NCBI GenBank assembly: GCA_029946045.1
Contig: JAQSDS010000459.1
Coordinates: 1 to 11,322 of the forward strand
Direction of reading: 5' to 3'
Origin: Rhodoferax sp.
Lineage (GTDB): Bacteria; Pseudomonadota; Gammaproteobacteria; Burkholderiales; Burkholderiaceae_C
Length of the DNA: 11,322 bases
Of the stretch, positions 1 through 7,084 are shown piece by piece. A program made the translations under genes and the position numbers. Numbering within the stretch: the stretch's first letter is position 1; the number at the start of each line of letters is the position of its first letter. The notes under the pieces were generated by a model that searched no databases, was not told the DNA's origin, and was given only the letters and a program-made list of their open reading frames with translations.

Positions 1-23
1 ACCAGGGTGTTTGTAGTCATCAT
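1..23 (-). CDS. pstB: PstB phosphate ABC transporter ATPase, first codons only (partial)
   Basis: Reading leftward from 23, tandem ATG codons start a frame (M-M-T-T-N-T-L) that leaves the window after seven codons. No ATPase motif is visible. The identity rests on position: it starts 30 bp after the pstA stop, where pstB lies in the conserved pstSCAB order. The upstream sequence is A-rich with only a weak Shine-Dalgarno match. PstB would be the cytoplasmic ATPase powering the PstCA channel. The second ATG (20) is an equally good start. Confidence 0.6.
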
Positions 24-53
24 TCGCAGTCTTTTAAATTCAACAGATTTGGG

Positions 54-938
54 TCACAGCTTGACACGGGTCAGAACCCGGGCAAGCACATTGAGCGCCA
101 ACACAGCCACAGTGATCAGGAACACGCCAGCCCAAGCCAGTTCCTGCCAGTTGGCATAAGGGCTCATGGCAAATTTGAAGATGGTCACTGGCAAGCTCGC
201 TATCGGCTCGCCCAAATTGGAGGTCCAGAACTGGTTGCTCAAGGCGGTGAACAGCAAGGGCGCCGTTTCACCGGCAATGCGCGCCACCGCCAGCAAGACA
301 CCCGTCACCACACCGGCACGCGCAGCGCGCATGGTGATGCTCATGATCACTTTCCATTTTGGCGCACCCAGTGCGTAAGCGGCCTCACGCAGACCGGGTG
401 GTACCAGCTGCAACATGTTTTCGGTGGTGCGAATCACCACCGGAATCACAATCAGGGTCAGCGCGGCAATGCCGGCGTAGCCTGAAAATGTTTTGAAACG
501 GGTCACGATGACCGCATAGACAAACAGGCCAATCACAATCGATGGCGCCGACAACAGGATGTCATTGACAAAGCGGGTGGTCGCAGCCAAAGCGCTTTTG
601 GGCTCGAACTCGGCCAGGAAGATGCCAGCCATCACACCCACCGGGGTGCCGACAAAAGTAGCCAGACACACCATCAAAAAAGAGCCGTAAATAGCGTTGG
701 CCAAACCACCTGGATCGTTGGGCGCAGGTGTCATTTCGGTCAGGACCGACCAAGTTAGACCCGAGACACCGAGGCGAATGGTTTCAAACAAGATCCAGAA
801 CAGCCAGAACAGACCAAAAGCCATGGCCATCAAGGACAACAGCAGGGCCACCTGGTTCACGCCCTTGCGGTAGGCGTAGCGCCGCTGGCGCGCCTGTGCC
901 TGCGCAGCGGCGTTCAGTAAAGTTTCATCGGAACTCAT
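54..938 (-). CDS. pstA: Phosphate ABC transporter permease PstA
   Basis: This inner-membrane permease forms the phosphate channel together with PstC. The 294-aa protein has a short cytoplasmic N-terminus, then about six hydrophobic segments (first at roughly residues 29-52, last at roughly 269-288). The EAA loop that docks on the ATPase is clear at about residues 183-197 ([15 protein letters not shown]). It is followed by the [12 protein letters not shown] stretch typical of PstA. Length is normal for the family. The ATG overlaps the pstC stop as ATGA, and a GGGAG ribosome-binding site lies 7 nt upstream inside pstC, so translation is probably coupled. It is the third gene of the leftward pst operon. 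Confidence 0.95.
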   Translation of the reverse strand: MSSDETLLNAAAQAQARQRRYAYRKGVNQVALLLSLMAMAFGLFWLFWILFETIRLGVSGLTWSVLTEMTPAPNDPGGLANAIYGSFLMVCLATFVGTPVGVMAGIFLAEFEPKSALAATTRFVNDILLSAPSIVIGLFVYAVIVTRFKTFSGYAGIAALTLIVIPVVIRTTENMLQLVPPGLREAAYALGAPKWKVIMSITMRAARAGVVTGVLLAVARIAGETAPLLFTALSNQFWTSNLGEPIASLPVTIFKFAMSPYANWQELAWAGVFLITVAVLALNVLARVLTRVKL

Positions 939-1966
939 GATTTCGCTCCCTCACCTTTTTTGAGCTGGCTTAGCAGCAGTTTTGACAAGGTCAGCACCAC
1001 AAAGGTAATGAAGAACAGCACCAACCCCAGGTACATCAGGGAAGCCTGGTGCAGGCCTTCGCCAGCCTCGGCAAACTCGTTGGCCAGCGCTGAGGTGATG
1101 CTGTTGGCGGCTTGAAACAAACTAAGAGAATCAAGCTGGTTGAAATTGCCGATCACAAAGGTGACGGCCATGGTCTCGCCAATGGCGCGCCCCAGACCCA
1201 GCATGATGCCACCGATGACACCCGCCTTGGTGTAAGGCAGCACCACCGTCGACACCACCTCCCAGGTCGTGGCACCCAAACCATAGGCCGATTCCTTGAG
1301 CAAGGTGGGCGTCACTTCAAAGACATCGCGCATGACCGCCGCGATGAACGGAATGATCATGATGGCCAGAATGATGCCCGCCGACAAAATACCAATACCA
1401 ACCGGGGGACCCGAGAACAGCGCCTCAAGATAAGGCACGCCCTTGAAGGCGGCCTGCAACGGTTGTTGCACGTAGGTCGACAAAATAGGCCCAAACACCA
1501 ACAGACCCCACATGCCGTAAACAATGGACGGAATGGCCGCCAGCAATTCAATGGCGGTGCCCAGTGGCCGCTTCAGCCAGCTTGGCGACAACTCGGTTAA
1601 AAATATCGCAATCCCAAAACTGACCGGGACCGCAATCAATAAAGCAATGAACGAGGTCATCAGCGTGCCGTAGATCATGACCAGGCCGCCGAACTCTTCT
1701 TTCACCGGATCCCAGGTGGCCGTCGTCAGAAAACCCAGCCCGTATTTTTCAATAGCAGGCCAGGCTCCCACGGTCAGGGAGGCCAAAATGGCAAACAACA
1801 GCCCCAGGGTTAACAAGGCCGCCCCTTTGGCGAGCCAGGCAAAAATGCGGTCCGCCCAAGGGCTGGAAGGGGCCGCTCTGGCACTGGAGGTTTGGCTCAT
1901 ATCACGTTCCACAAAGGTTTGAGTTGAATTGATCGACATTTCCTTGGCCGAAAGTGTAGTAGACAA
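935..1966 (-). CDS. pstC: Phosphate ABC transporter permease PstC
   Basis: PstC is the partner permease of PstA in the high-affinity phosphate importer. It has about six membrane segments, an EAA loop at about residues 222-236 ([16 protein letters not shown]) and the [16 protein letters not shown] stretch characteristic of PstC. The start is ambiguous. TTG at 1966 has a good GGGAG 8 nt upstream and gives 343 aa. ATG at 1939 has AAGGAA almost touching it, which is too close. ATG at 1900 has GGA about 7 nt upstream and gives 321 aa, nearest to the usual family length. The extra N-terminal residues are polar and carry no domain. The gene sits 43 bp after pstS and overlaps pstA by 4 bp. Confidence 0.94.
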   Translation of the reverse strand: MSTTLSAKEMSINSTQTFVERDMSQTSSARAAPSSPWADRIFAWLAKGAALLTLGLLFAILASLTVGAWPAIEKYGLGFLTTATWDPVKEEFGGLVMIYGTLMTSFIALLIAVPVSFGIAIFLTELSPSWLKRPLGTAIELLAAIPSIVYGMWGLLVFGPILSTYVQQPLQAAFKGVPYLEALFSGPPVGIGILSAGIILAIMIIPFIAAVMRDVFEVTPTLLKESAYGLGATTWEVVSTVVLPYTKAGVIGGIMLGLGRAIGETMAVTFVIGNFNQLDSLSLFQAANSITSALANEFAEAGEGLHQASLMYLGLVLFFITFVVLTLSKLLLSQLKKGEGAKS

Positions 1967-2009
1967 GACGCTAACTCCCGATGATCAAAATAGCCCCTGA
2001 CAAAACCGC

Positions 2010-3062
2010 TTATTTCACTGCGACCGGTTTGCCAGCGCTGTCCTTGACCTGACCCCAGGCCTTTTCAATGGTGGCAATCACGGCATTTGGCAGTGGCACG
2101 TAGTCCAGGCTGGAGGCCAGTGCGTCGCCATTCTTGAAAGCCCAGGTAAAGAACTTGAAGGTCTCGGTGGCTTGTGCCGGCTTGTCTTGCTGAACGTGCA
2201 TCAAGATGAAGGTCGCCGTGGAGATCGGCCAGGTCGCCTTGCCAGGCTGGTCGGTGATCAACTGGTAAAACGTCTTGTTCCAGTCAGCACCGGCAGCAGC
2301 GGCCTTGAAAGCCTCTTCGCTAGGTGACACAAACACACCGTCCCTGTTCTTCAGCTGGGTGTAGGTCATTTTGTTTTGAATGACGTACGAATACTCGACA
2401 TAACCAATCGAATTCGGCAGACGATTAACAAACGCCGCCACGCCTTCGTTGCCCTTGCCACCGGCACCCACAGGCCAATTCACGGCTGTGCCCTCACCCA
2501 CCTTGGTTTTCCACTCAGGGTGAACGCGGCTCAGATAGTTGGTAAAGTTGAACGTGGTACCCGAACCATCGGCACGACGCACGGGTGCAATGTCTGCATC
2601 AGGCAACGCCAAAGTGGGGTTCAACGCCTTGATGGCGGCATCGTTCCACTTGGTGATCTTGCCCAAATAAATGTCACCCAGCACTTGGCCGTCGAGTTTC
2701 ATCTGGCCGGGCGCAATGCCCTTGATGTTGATGACCGGCACGGTGCCGCCAATCACGGTGGGAAACTGGAACTGGCCCTTGGCCTTGAGTACGTCGTCGG
2801 TCTGAGGCATGTCAGAGGCACCAAAATCAACGGTCTTGGAATCAATCTGCTTGATACCAGCACCAGAGCCTACCGACTGGTAGTTCACCTTGACACCCGT
2901 GGCCTTGTTGTATTCAGCCGCCCACTTGGCATAAATGGGGGCAGGGAAAGTAGCGCCAGCACCCGTGATGCCCTGGGCATTGGCCACATTGCTCAAGGCC
3001 ACCACACCAAAGAACGACACGATGGTGGTCGCCAAAACGGACTTGAAAATATCTTTGTTCAT
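2010..3062 (-). CDS. pstS: Periplasmic phosphate-binding protein PstS
   Basis: PstS captures inorganic phosphate in the periplasm and delivers it to PstCAB. The 350-aa precursor has a Sec signal peptide: charged start, hydrophobic core at about residues 9-23, and a likely cut after ANA-29. The mature protein shows the phosphate-pocket signatures TGAGATFPAP (about 33-42), SVGSGAGIKQI (from 63), DFGASDMP (79-86) and RRADGSGTTFNFTNYLS (162-178). An AGGA ribosome-binding site lies 8 nt before the ATG. It is the first gene of the operon, preceded by three phased PhoB half-sites with a -10-like TAAATT. Strong induction in low phosphate is therefore expected. Confidence 0.97.
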   Translation of the reverse strand: MNKDIFKSVLATTIVSFFGVVALSNVANAQGITGAGATFPAPIYAKWAAEYNKATGVKVNYQSVGSGAGIKQIDSKTVDFGASDMPQTDDVLKAKGQFQFPTVIGGTVPVINIKGIAPGQMKLDGQVLGDIYLGKITKWNDAAIKALNPTLALPDADIAPVRRADGSGTTFNFTNYLSRVHPEWKTKVGEGTAVNWPVGAGGKGNEGVAAFVNRLPNSIGYVEYSYVIQNKMTYTQLKNRDGVFVSPSEEAFKAAAAGADWNKTFYQLITDQPGKATWPISTATFILMHVQQDKPAQATETFKFFTWAFKNGDALASSLDYVPLPNAVIATIEKAWGQVKDSAGKPVAVK

Positions 3063-3119
3063 GAGGAATCCTTTGTTTGAATCGATCAGTGTTGAACCAC
3101 ATTGGGCTCGACAGGAAGT

Positions 3120-3153
3120 AATTTACGACAACAATGTGTCAAATCCATGACAA
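3120..3153 (-). promoter_or_regulatory. Pho box and -10 of the pst operon
   Basis: Read leftward, three half-sites are spaced exactly 11 bp apart: TTGTCAT (3153-3147), TTGACAC (3142-3136) and TTGTCGT (3131-3125), with AT-rich 4-bp spacers. This matches the PhoB pattern CTGTCAT-N4-CTGTCAT. Exactly 10 bp after the second half-site lies TAAATT (3125-3120), four of six with the -10 consensus and spaced as in E. coli phoA. The predicted promoter fires into pstS, whose ATG is about 58 bp further on. PhoB binding is inferred from pattern. Confidence 0.8.
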
Positions 3154-3188
3154 ATAACGCATTTCTCGCGCCCGACTGCTGGCCGCAG

Positions 3189-3233
3189 GCTTCATGGAGA
3201 TGTCACCAAAGCGTCATCAAATGCAGCTAGGCT
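3189..3233 (+). promoter_or_regulatory. Pho box and -10 facing the orf94-ppk2 cluster
   Basis: Three half-sites in 11-bp register read rightward: GCTTCAT (3189-3195, weak), ATGTCAC (3200-3206) and GCGTCAT (3211-3217), with CAAA following each of the last two. Ten bp after the last half-site is TAGGCT (3228-3233), a weak -10 at the spacing expected for PhoB-activated promoters. An alternative -10 is TATCAT (3240-3245). The first 11 bases of the core box (ATGTCACCAAA) recur exactly at 9293-9303, upstream of the UMF1 transporter gene. Confidence 0.72.
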
Positions 3234-3253
3234 ATCGCGTATCATCTTAAAAA

Positions 3254-3269
3254 GACAGATCCATCTGTC
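3254..3269. repeat. 16-bp palindrome upstream of orf94
   Basis: GACAGAT-CC-ATCTGTC is a perfect inverted repeat with 7-bp arms and a 2-bp centre. It lies between the predicted Pho promoter and the ATG at 3291, so it would be in the 5' untranslated leader. It may be an operator for a dimeric repressor or a small RNA hairpin. Its right half overlaps CTGTCAC (3265-3271), a good PhoB half-site that lacks a partner in 11-bp register. Confidence 0.5.
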
Positions 3270-3290
3270 ACAACACTCGGAAATCAAGCC

Positions 3291-3575
3291 ATGCTTGCCA
3301 TCAAAAAAGCCCGCAAACTCATCGAAAACAACCCGGCTGATTCCTCGTCGCAAATCATTGCGGCGCTGGTGCTTGCGCTAGAAAGCAATGCCAACATTTC
3401 GGTAGCACAACTTTACTCGCTCGACGACAAGCGCTTTGAGCTGGCTCTTGAAATCCTGAACGAGTGGCGACTCGACCGGCATTACGCCAGCAAACTGCGC
3501 CTGCTCGACTCCAGCACCATGCTACAGACTTGGAGTGAAGTCACCCCGAATTCAGCCGCTGACAAGTCAGCCTGA
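3291..3575 (+). CDS. Small protein of unknown function (94 aa), first gene of the ppk2 cluster
   Basis: I do not recognise a family. The 94-aa protein has no signal peptide, no membrane segment and no cysteine. It looks largely helical: a basic amphipathic start (KKARKLIENN), a hydrophobic helix around residues 20-32 (SQIIAALVLALES), a mixed helical part around 42-72, and a polar tail. It begins at an ATG with GGAA 9 nt upstream. It ends 6 bp before ppk2, so the two are almost certainly co-transcribed. Its position directly behind a Pho box suggests phosphate-starvation expression. A role as a partner or regulator of the kinase is a guess from context only. Confidence 0.8.
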   Translation: MLAIKKARKLIENNPADSSSQIIAALVLALESNANISVAQLYSLDDKRFELALEILNEWRLDRHYASKLRLLDSSTMLQTWSEVTPNSAADKSA

Positions 3576-3581
3576 GAGCAT

Positions 3582-4532
3582 ATGACTACACATCAACACA
3601 CCCAGGAGCAGCCTTTGGATTTGAATGAAGAAAAGCTGATCCAGCGCATTCGCCGCGATCTGGCAGACAGCAACGACGAAGAATTTGAACTCGAGCTTGA
3701 AGACCGCAATCTCGATGAAATGGCCGATGGCGCGCAAGACGTTGAGTCTGAGGCCTACAAAAACAGCCGCAAGCTGTACTTCCGCGAGCTCTTCCGGCTG
3801 CAGGGTGAATTGGTCAAACTGCAGGATTGGGTGGTCAAAACTGGTCAGAAAATTGTGATTTTGTTCGAAGGCCGCGATGCTGCCGGCAAGGGCGGCACCA
3901 TCAAACGCATCACGCAACGGCTGAACCCACGCGTTTGCCGCGTGTCTGCCCTGCCAGCCCCCAACGCCCGCGAGCAAACCCAGTGGTACTTCCAGCGCTA
4001 TGTGGCGCACCTGCCCGGCGCCGGTGAAATGGTCTTGTTCGACCGCAGTTGGTACAACCGGGCGGGGGTGGAGCGGGTCATGGGCTTTTGCTCGGACGAG
4101 CAATACGAAGAATTCTTTCGCTCGGTGCCCGAGTTTGAAAAAATGCTCTTGCGCTCGGGCATCACCCTCATCAAGTACTGGTTTTCCATATCAGACGAAG
4201 AACAGCAAATCAGGTTTTTGGGACGTATCCATGACCCGCTGAAGCAATGGAAACTGAGCCCGATGGACATGGAATCGCGCCGCCGCTGGGAGGAATACAC
4301 CAAGGCCAAGGAAGTCATGTTTGAGCGCACCCACACGCCAGAATCACCCTGGTGGGTGGTGCAGGCGGATGACAAGAAAAAGGCACGCCTCAATTGCATC
4401 CACCACTTGCTGGACCAGTTCGACTACCACGAAATTCCGCATCCACCCATCATGCTGCCGCCGCGCGAGCGCAATGAGGACTACGTGCGCCTGCCTGTTC
4501 CCAATGAAATCAAAGTACCGGAAGTCTATTAA
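3582..4532 (+). CDS. ppk2: Polyphosphate kinase 2, class I (polyP:NDP phosphotransferase)
   Basis: Class I PPK2 enzymes move phosphate between polyphosphate and nucleoside diphosphates (ADP or GDP), usually favouring NTP formation from polyP. The 316-aa protein has a charged N-terminal extension (about 1-60), then one P-loop kinase domain. Walker A is GRDAAGKGG (97-105), the Walker B region is DRSWYNR (154-160), and the lid is around residues 211-226 (GRIHDPLKQWK). The whole resembles the Pseudomonas PA0141-type single-domain PPK2. It is cytoplasmic. The start is an ATG with GAGAGC just upstream, 6 bp after orf94. The pst genes lie opposite across a shared Pho control region, linking Pi import to polyP turnover. 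Preference for ADP or GDP cannot be read from sequence. Confidence 0.95.
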   Translation: MTTHQHTQEQPLDLNEEKLIQRIRRDLADSNDEEFELELEDRNLDEMADGAQDVESEAYKNSRKLYFRELFRLQGELVKLQDWVVKTGQKIVILFEGRDAAGKGGTIKRITQRLNPRVCRVSALPAPNAREQTQWYFQRYVAHLPGAGEMVLFDRSWYNRAGVERVMGFCSDEQYEEFFRSVPEFEKMLLRSGITLIKYWFSISDEEQQIRFLGRIHDPLKQWKLSPMDMESRRRWEEYTKAKEVMFERTHTPESPWWVVQADDKKKARLNCIHHLLDQFDYHEIPHPPIMLPPRERNEDYVRLPVPNEIKVPEVY

Positions 4533-4543
4533 GGAAAATTTTT

Positions 4544-4972
4544 ATGTCCAGCACTGAACAAGTCACAACGGTCACTGCGCCGGCCAAAGTGGTCGCGGCG
4601 CTTGTTGTCAAAACACCAGCCAAACGAGCGATTCGACCTGCGGTTAAAAAAGCGGTGCGACCCGCAGCCAAAAAAGTGTCCGCGCCAGCGGCACCGGCTG
4701 CGACTGCGGTTGCGCCGTTGGTGCCCAAATCAGACAAGCAGCTCAAGTCCAAAAAATCCAAGAAAGTGCATGAAGACTTCTCGCTGCCCATGCTGGAATA
4801 CCTGATGCTGGAAACACTCAAACTGCGCAGCAGCAAGCTTGGCCGACCAGCGAAAAAAAATGTGATCGTGCGCGCCGGCATCAAGGCTTTGGCGGCTATG
4901 TCAGATGCCAGTTTCCTGGCGGTCCTCAAGACTGTGCCTTCCAACAAGGCCACAAGCGACTCGAAAGAGTGA
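4544..4972 (+). CDS. Lys/Ala/Pro-rich basic protein with ribbon-helix-helix-like C-terminus
   Basis: The 142-aa protein has two parts. Residues about 12-62 are low-complexity Ala/Pro/Lys with histone-H1-like PAKRA, PAVKKA and PAAKK repeats. Residues 62-74 form a Lys/Ser cluster (PKSDKQLKSKKSKK). Residues about 75-117 fit a strand-helix-helix pattern (EDFSLP; LEYLMLETLKLRSSKLG; KKNVIVRAGIKAL), as in ribbon-helix-helix DNA binders. A strong AAGGAA site overlaps the ppk2 stop, with the ATG 11 bp after that stop, so it belongs to the ppk2 cluster. Similar basic proteins occur in Burkholderiales without firm function. Nucleoid or polyphosphate binding is plausible from charge and context but unproven. 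A PhaM-like granule protein is an alternative. Confidence 0.85.
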   Translation: MSSTEQVTTVTAPAKVVAALVVKTPAKRAIRPAVKKAVRPAAKKVSAPAAPAATAVAPLVPKSDKQLKSKKSKKVHEDFSLPMLEYLMLETLKLRSSKLGRPAKKNVIVRAGIKALAAMSDASFLAVLKTVPSNKATSDSKE

Positions 4973-5029
4973 GCTCCGGGGTCTGGCACCCTCACCCCAG
5001 ATCGCCCGACCGTTAGCGATGAACTCCTG

Positions 5030-5494
5030 ATGCATGCCATGCAGCCGAAAAATCCGCCCAAACAGCACCGTGTCAAAGCCATTCCGCAATGGTCGCCCAG
5101 CTTGAGCGTGGGCCATGCCAAACTGGACGAGCAGCACATCACCCTGCTGGAACTGGGCCGTGACCTGATGCGGCTGCTTGAAACCGATGCGGCCAGCAAC
5201 GAACAAGTTCATGTGGCGCTGGAGGACATCGTCAGGCAGGCGCGACTGCACGATAGCCTGGAGGAAAGCATCCTGGAAGCCAATGGCTGCCCGACACTGG
5301 CAGAGCACAAGCAGGCGCACCAGACGGCCCGAAACGAACTGACCAACATGTTGTCGGCCGCATTGCGCGGCGACCTGGTAAGACCAGAGTTAAGCCGATT
5401 GATTGCCGACTGGATGGGCCATCACATCAGCGAAAACGACCTGCCTGTCAAAGACTACATGAAGCAACCGACCAAGGCACGCGCTGCCAACTGA
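5030..5494 (+). CDS. Bacteriohemerythrin (non-haem di-iron O2-binding protein)
   Basis: This 154-aa single-domain hemerythrin binds O2 reversibly at a di-iron centre. By alignment to classical hemerythrin, all seven iron ligands are visible: H36 (LDEQH), H74 and E78 (HDSLEE), H93 and H97 (HKQAH), H132 and D137 (HISEND). The opening WSPSLSVGH is typical of the family. There is no signal peptide, so it is cytoplasmic. The start is 57 bp after orf142 with no clear terminator between, so read-through from the Pho promoter is possible. The ribosome-binding site is poor, and an in-frame ATG at 5039 is an alternative start. A role in O2 sensing, storage or delivery cannot be told apart. Confidence 0.93.
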   Translation: MHAMQPKNPPKQHRVKAIPQWSPSLSVGHAKLDEQHITLLELGRDLMRLLETDAASNEQVHVALEDIVRQARLHDSLEESILEANGCPTLAEHKQAHQTARNELTNMLSAALRGDLVRPELSRLIADWMGHHISENDLPVKDYMKQPTKARAAN

Positions 5495-5502
5495 TCCAGC
5501 CC

Positions 5503-5516
5503 AGCCACCCCTGGCT
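5503..5516. terminator. Weak hairpin between convergent genes
   Basis: AGCCA-CCCC-TGGCT forms a 5-bp stem with a 4-nt loop just after the hemerythrin stop. Seven T residues (5524-5530) follow 7 nt later, inside the end of the convergent corA-like gene. The stem is short and the T-run is displaced, so terminator function for the rightward cluster is only tentative. Confidence 0.35.
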
Positions 5517-6844
5517 CAACGCATTTTTTTCAGCTTGGGCTGGCGGGTTTCCAGACGTTTGAGTCCAATGAACGTCAACACGCCAATCAAGGCGGCCCCA
5601 AGTAAAAACGCGCCATAGGCAATGGGCCAGGGGATGCCCTGGGTCATCATGGAAAACTCCGACATGCCGCCCATCCCGGCCAGAATATTGATGGGCGTGA
5701 ACACCACACCAAAGACGGTCAACTGGTTGATACGCTTGTTCTGGTTGATGTTGATGAAGCCAATGGTCGCGTCCATCAAAAAGTTGATCTTGTCAAAAAG
5801 AAACGAGGTATGGCTGTTGAGCGAATCGATGTTGCGCAAAATCTGGCTAGCATCGTCGAGTTGCGCCGCTGTCATGGTCTTGCATCGAATCAAAAAATTA
5901 ATGGCGCGCTGGGTGTCCAGAATGTTGCCGCGAATGCGCCCGTTCAAATCCTCTTCTTCGGCAATGCCCCCCAGAATGGCTGCAGCCTCGCGGTCGCTGA
6001 TGGCCTCACTCAACACTTGCCGCCCCACCTTGCCCAAAGTGGCATAAATATCTTCCAGCGAGTCGGCCGAATACTCCACATCGGCGCCAAAGAGGTCCAG
6101 TAACACATCGGTGCAGTCCGACACATAACCGGGCTGGGTACGGGCTCGCCTGCGCTGCAGCCTGAAAACCGGCAGGTCTTCGTTGCGCAGCGAAAACAAC
6201 ACCCCCTTGTGCAAGATGAACGCCACCGGCACGCTACGCGACAGGCCCTCGCGGTCCAACAAGAAGTTCGAATGCAGGTGAATGTCGCCGTTGTCCTCGA
6301 TCTGATAGCGCGCGCTGGTCTCCAGGTCGGTCAGCTCGTCCGGATCCGGCAAGGTCAGGCCGAAATGGGAACCCACATAAGCCCGCTCGGCCTTGCTGGC
6401 ACCCAGCAAGTCGATCCAGATCGGACTGGCACCCTCCAGGTTTTTCCGGCCTTCAATTGGAATTTGCTGCAAACGGCCGTCCACCAGCACAAAGGCGTTC
6501 ATCTGACTCTCATCGAAGACGGGCTCCCGGCCGTCAGCCAGCCCATCGCGCCGCTCATCCGACACCTCCCACAAAACATCGTTTTGCCGTTCCAGTGCGA
6601 TCAGTGGCCACAGCTGCCGACCTTCGGTCAGCGGCAGGGTGTCGAGCAGCGACGCAATGTCGGTCACCGGCAACTGGGCGAGCAGCGTTTTGAGTTCGGC
6701 CAAGTGCTGGCGCTGAACCAGGGTTTCAACAATAGCCTGACGCGGCATGCTCTGGTTGTGGACCATGCCCTCAACCCGTTTTTGCTTTTTGAGCAACTCC
6801 GAGACTTTGTCAACCAGTGCTGTCATGCTGCTGCCTGTCGCCAT
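5516..6844 (-). CDS. CorA-family divalent cation transporter lacking the GMN motif
   Basis: This is a pentameric-channel family protein: a large cytoplasmic N-terminal domain and two C-terminal membrane helices, here about residues 371-392 and 405-428 of 442. The segment NKRINQLTVFGVVFTPINI and the basic tail (KKMR) are typical of CorA/ZntB. The conserved GMN selectivity loop after the first helix is replaced by GMGGMSEF (about 390-397), so the ion carried is uncertain (Mg, Zn or other). I chose ATG 6844, two bases after the stop of the preceding small gene. ATG 6826 has a slightly better AGG upstream. A TTG at 6916 would overlap the neighbour and is less likely. It is the last gene of a probable SulP-orf70-corA operon. 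Confidence 0.88.
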   Translation of the reverse strand: MATGSSMTALVDKVSELLKKQKRVEGMVHNQSMPRQAIVETLVQRQHLAELKTLLAQLPVTDIASLLDTLPLTEGRQLWPLIALERQNDVLWEVSDERRDGLADGREPVFDESQMNAFVLVDGRLQQIPIEGRKNLEGASPIWIDLLGASKAERAYVGSHFGLTLPDPDELTDLETSARYQIEDNGDIHLHSNFLLDREGLSRSVPVAFILHKGVLFSLRNEDLPVFRLQRRRARTQPGYVSDCTDVLLDLFGADVEYSADSLEDIYATLGKVGRQVLSEAISDREAAAILGGIAEEEDLNGRIRGNILDTQRAINFLIRCKTMTAAQLDDASQILRNIDSLNSHTSFLFDKINFLMDATIGFININQNKRINQLTVFGVVFTPINILAGMGGMSEFSMMTQGIPWPIAYGAFLLGAALIGVLTFIGLKRLETRQPKLKKMR

Positions 6845-6846
6845 GC

Positions 6847-7059
6847 TCAGTGGGGATGGGTCTGTAAGGTCGCCTGACGATAGACCGCGATGGTGTGTTC
6901 GTAGGGCACCGACCAATCGTGTTTTTTGTACTCGGCAGTTTCAAATTTCCGGCAGGATTCCAGCGCGGCAAACACCTGTCTGCATAGCGTGTCATCATGC
7001 CCGTAGCGCAGACTCAGCTTGTTGTGAAGCATCTCGAGTTGTTCTGAATGTTGTAACAT
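6847..7059 (-). CDS. Small protein of unknown function (70 aa) upstream of the corA-like gene
   Basis: I do not recognise a family. The 70-aa protein is soluble and probably helical, rich in His and charged residues. It has two Cys (in LCRQVFAALESCRKF, about residues 25-39) and a YKKHDW segment. A strong AAGGA lies 6 nt before the ATG, the best ribosome-binding site on this stretch, which supports a real gene. Its stop is two bases from the next ATG, implying translational coupling to the CorA-like protein. It starts 25 bp after the SulP stop. An accessory or regulatory role for the channel is a contextual guess. Confidence 0.75.
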   Translation of the reverse strand: MLQHSEQLEMLHNKLSLRYGHDDTLCRQVFAALESCRKFETAEYKKHDWSVPYEHTIAVYRQATLQTHPH

Positions 7060-7084
7060 TTTTCATCCTTGGTTTCGTTAAAAA

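Noticed and set aside
2376..3080. 234-codon open frame on the plus strand opposite pstS
   Set aside because: It is fully antisense to a textbook pstS, its translation is Arg/His/Gly-rich without domain sense, and it arises from the codon bias of the real gene.
3567..4103. 178-codon open frame on the minus strand opposite ppk2
   Set aside because: It overlaps the Walker A region of ppk2 on the other strand; no recognisable family and no promoter of its own.
4973..5015. GGGGT...ACCCC possible terminator after orf142
   Set aside because: The stem is 5 bp with an 11-nt loop and no T-run follows; too weak to split the cluster.
6209..6877. 222-codon open frame on the plus strand opposite the corA-like gene
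   Set aside because: Gln/Arg/His-rich shadow translation of a clear CorA-family gene.
6845..6916. TTG start at 6916 for the CorA-like protein
   Set aside because: It would overlap the preceding small gene by about 70 bp and add unconserved residues; ATG 6844 or 6826 fit better.
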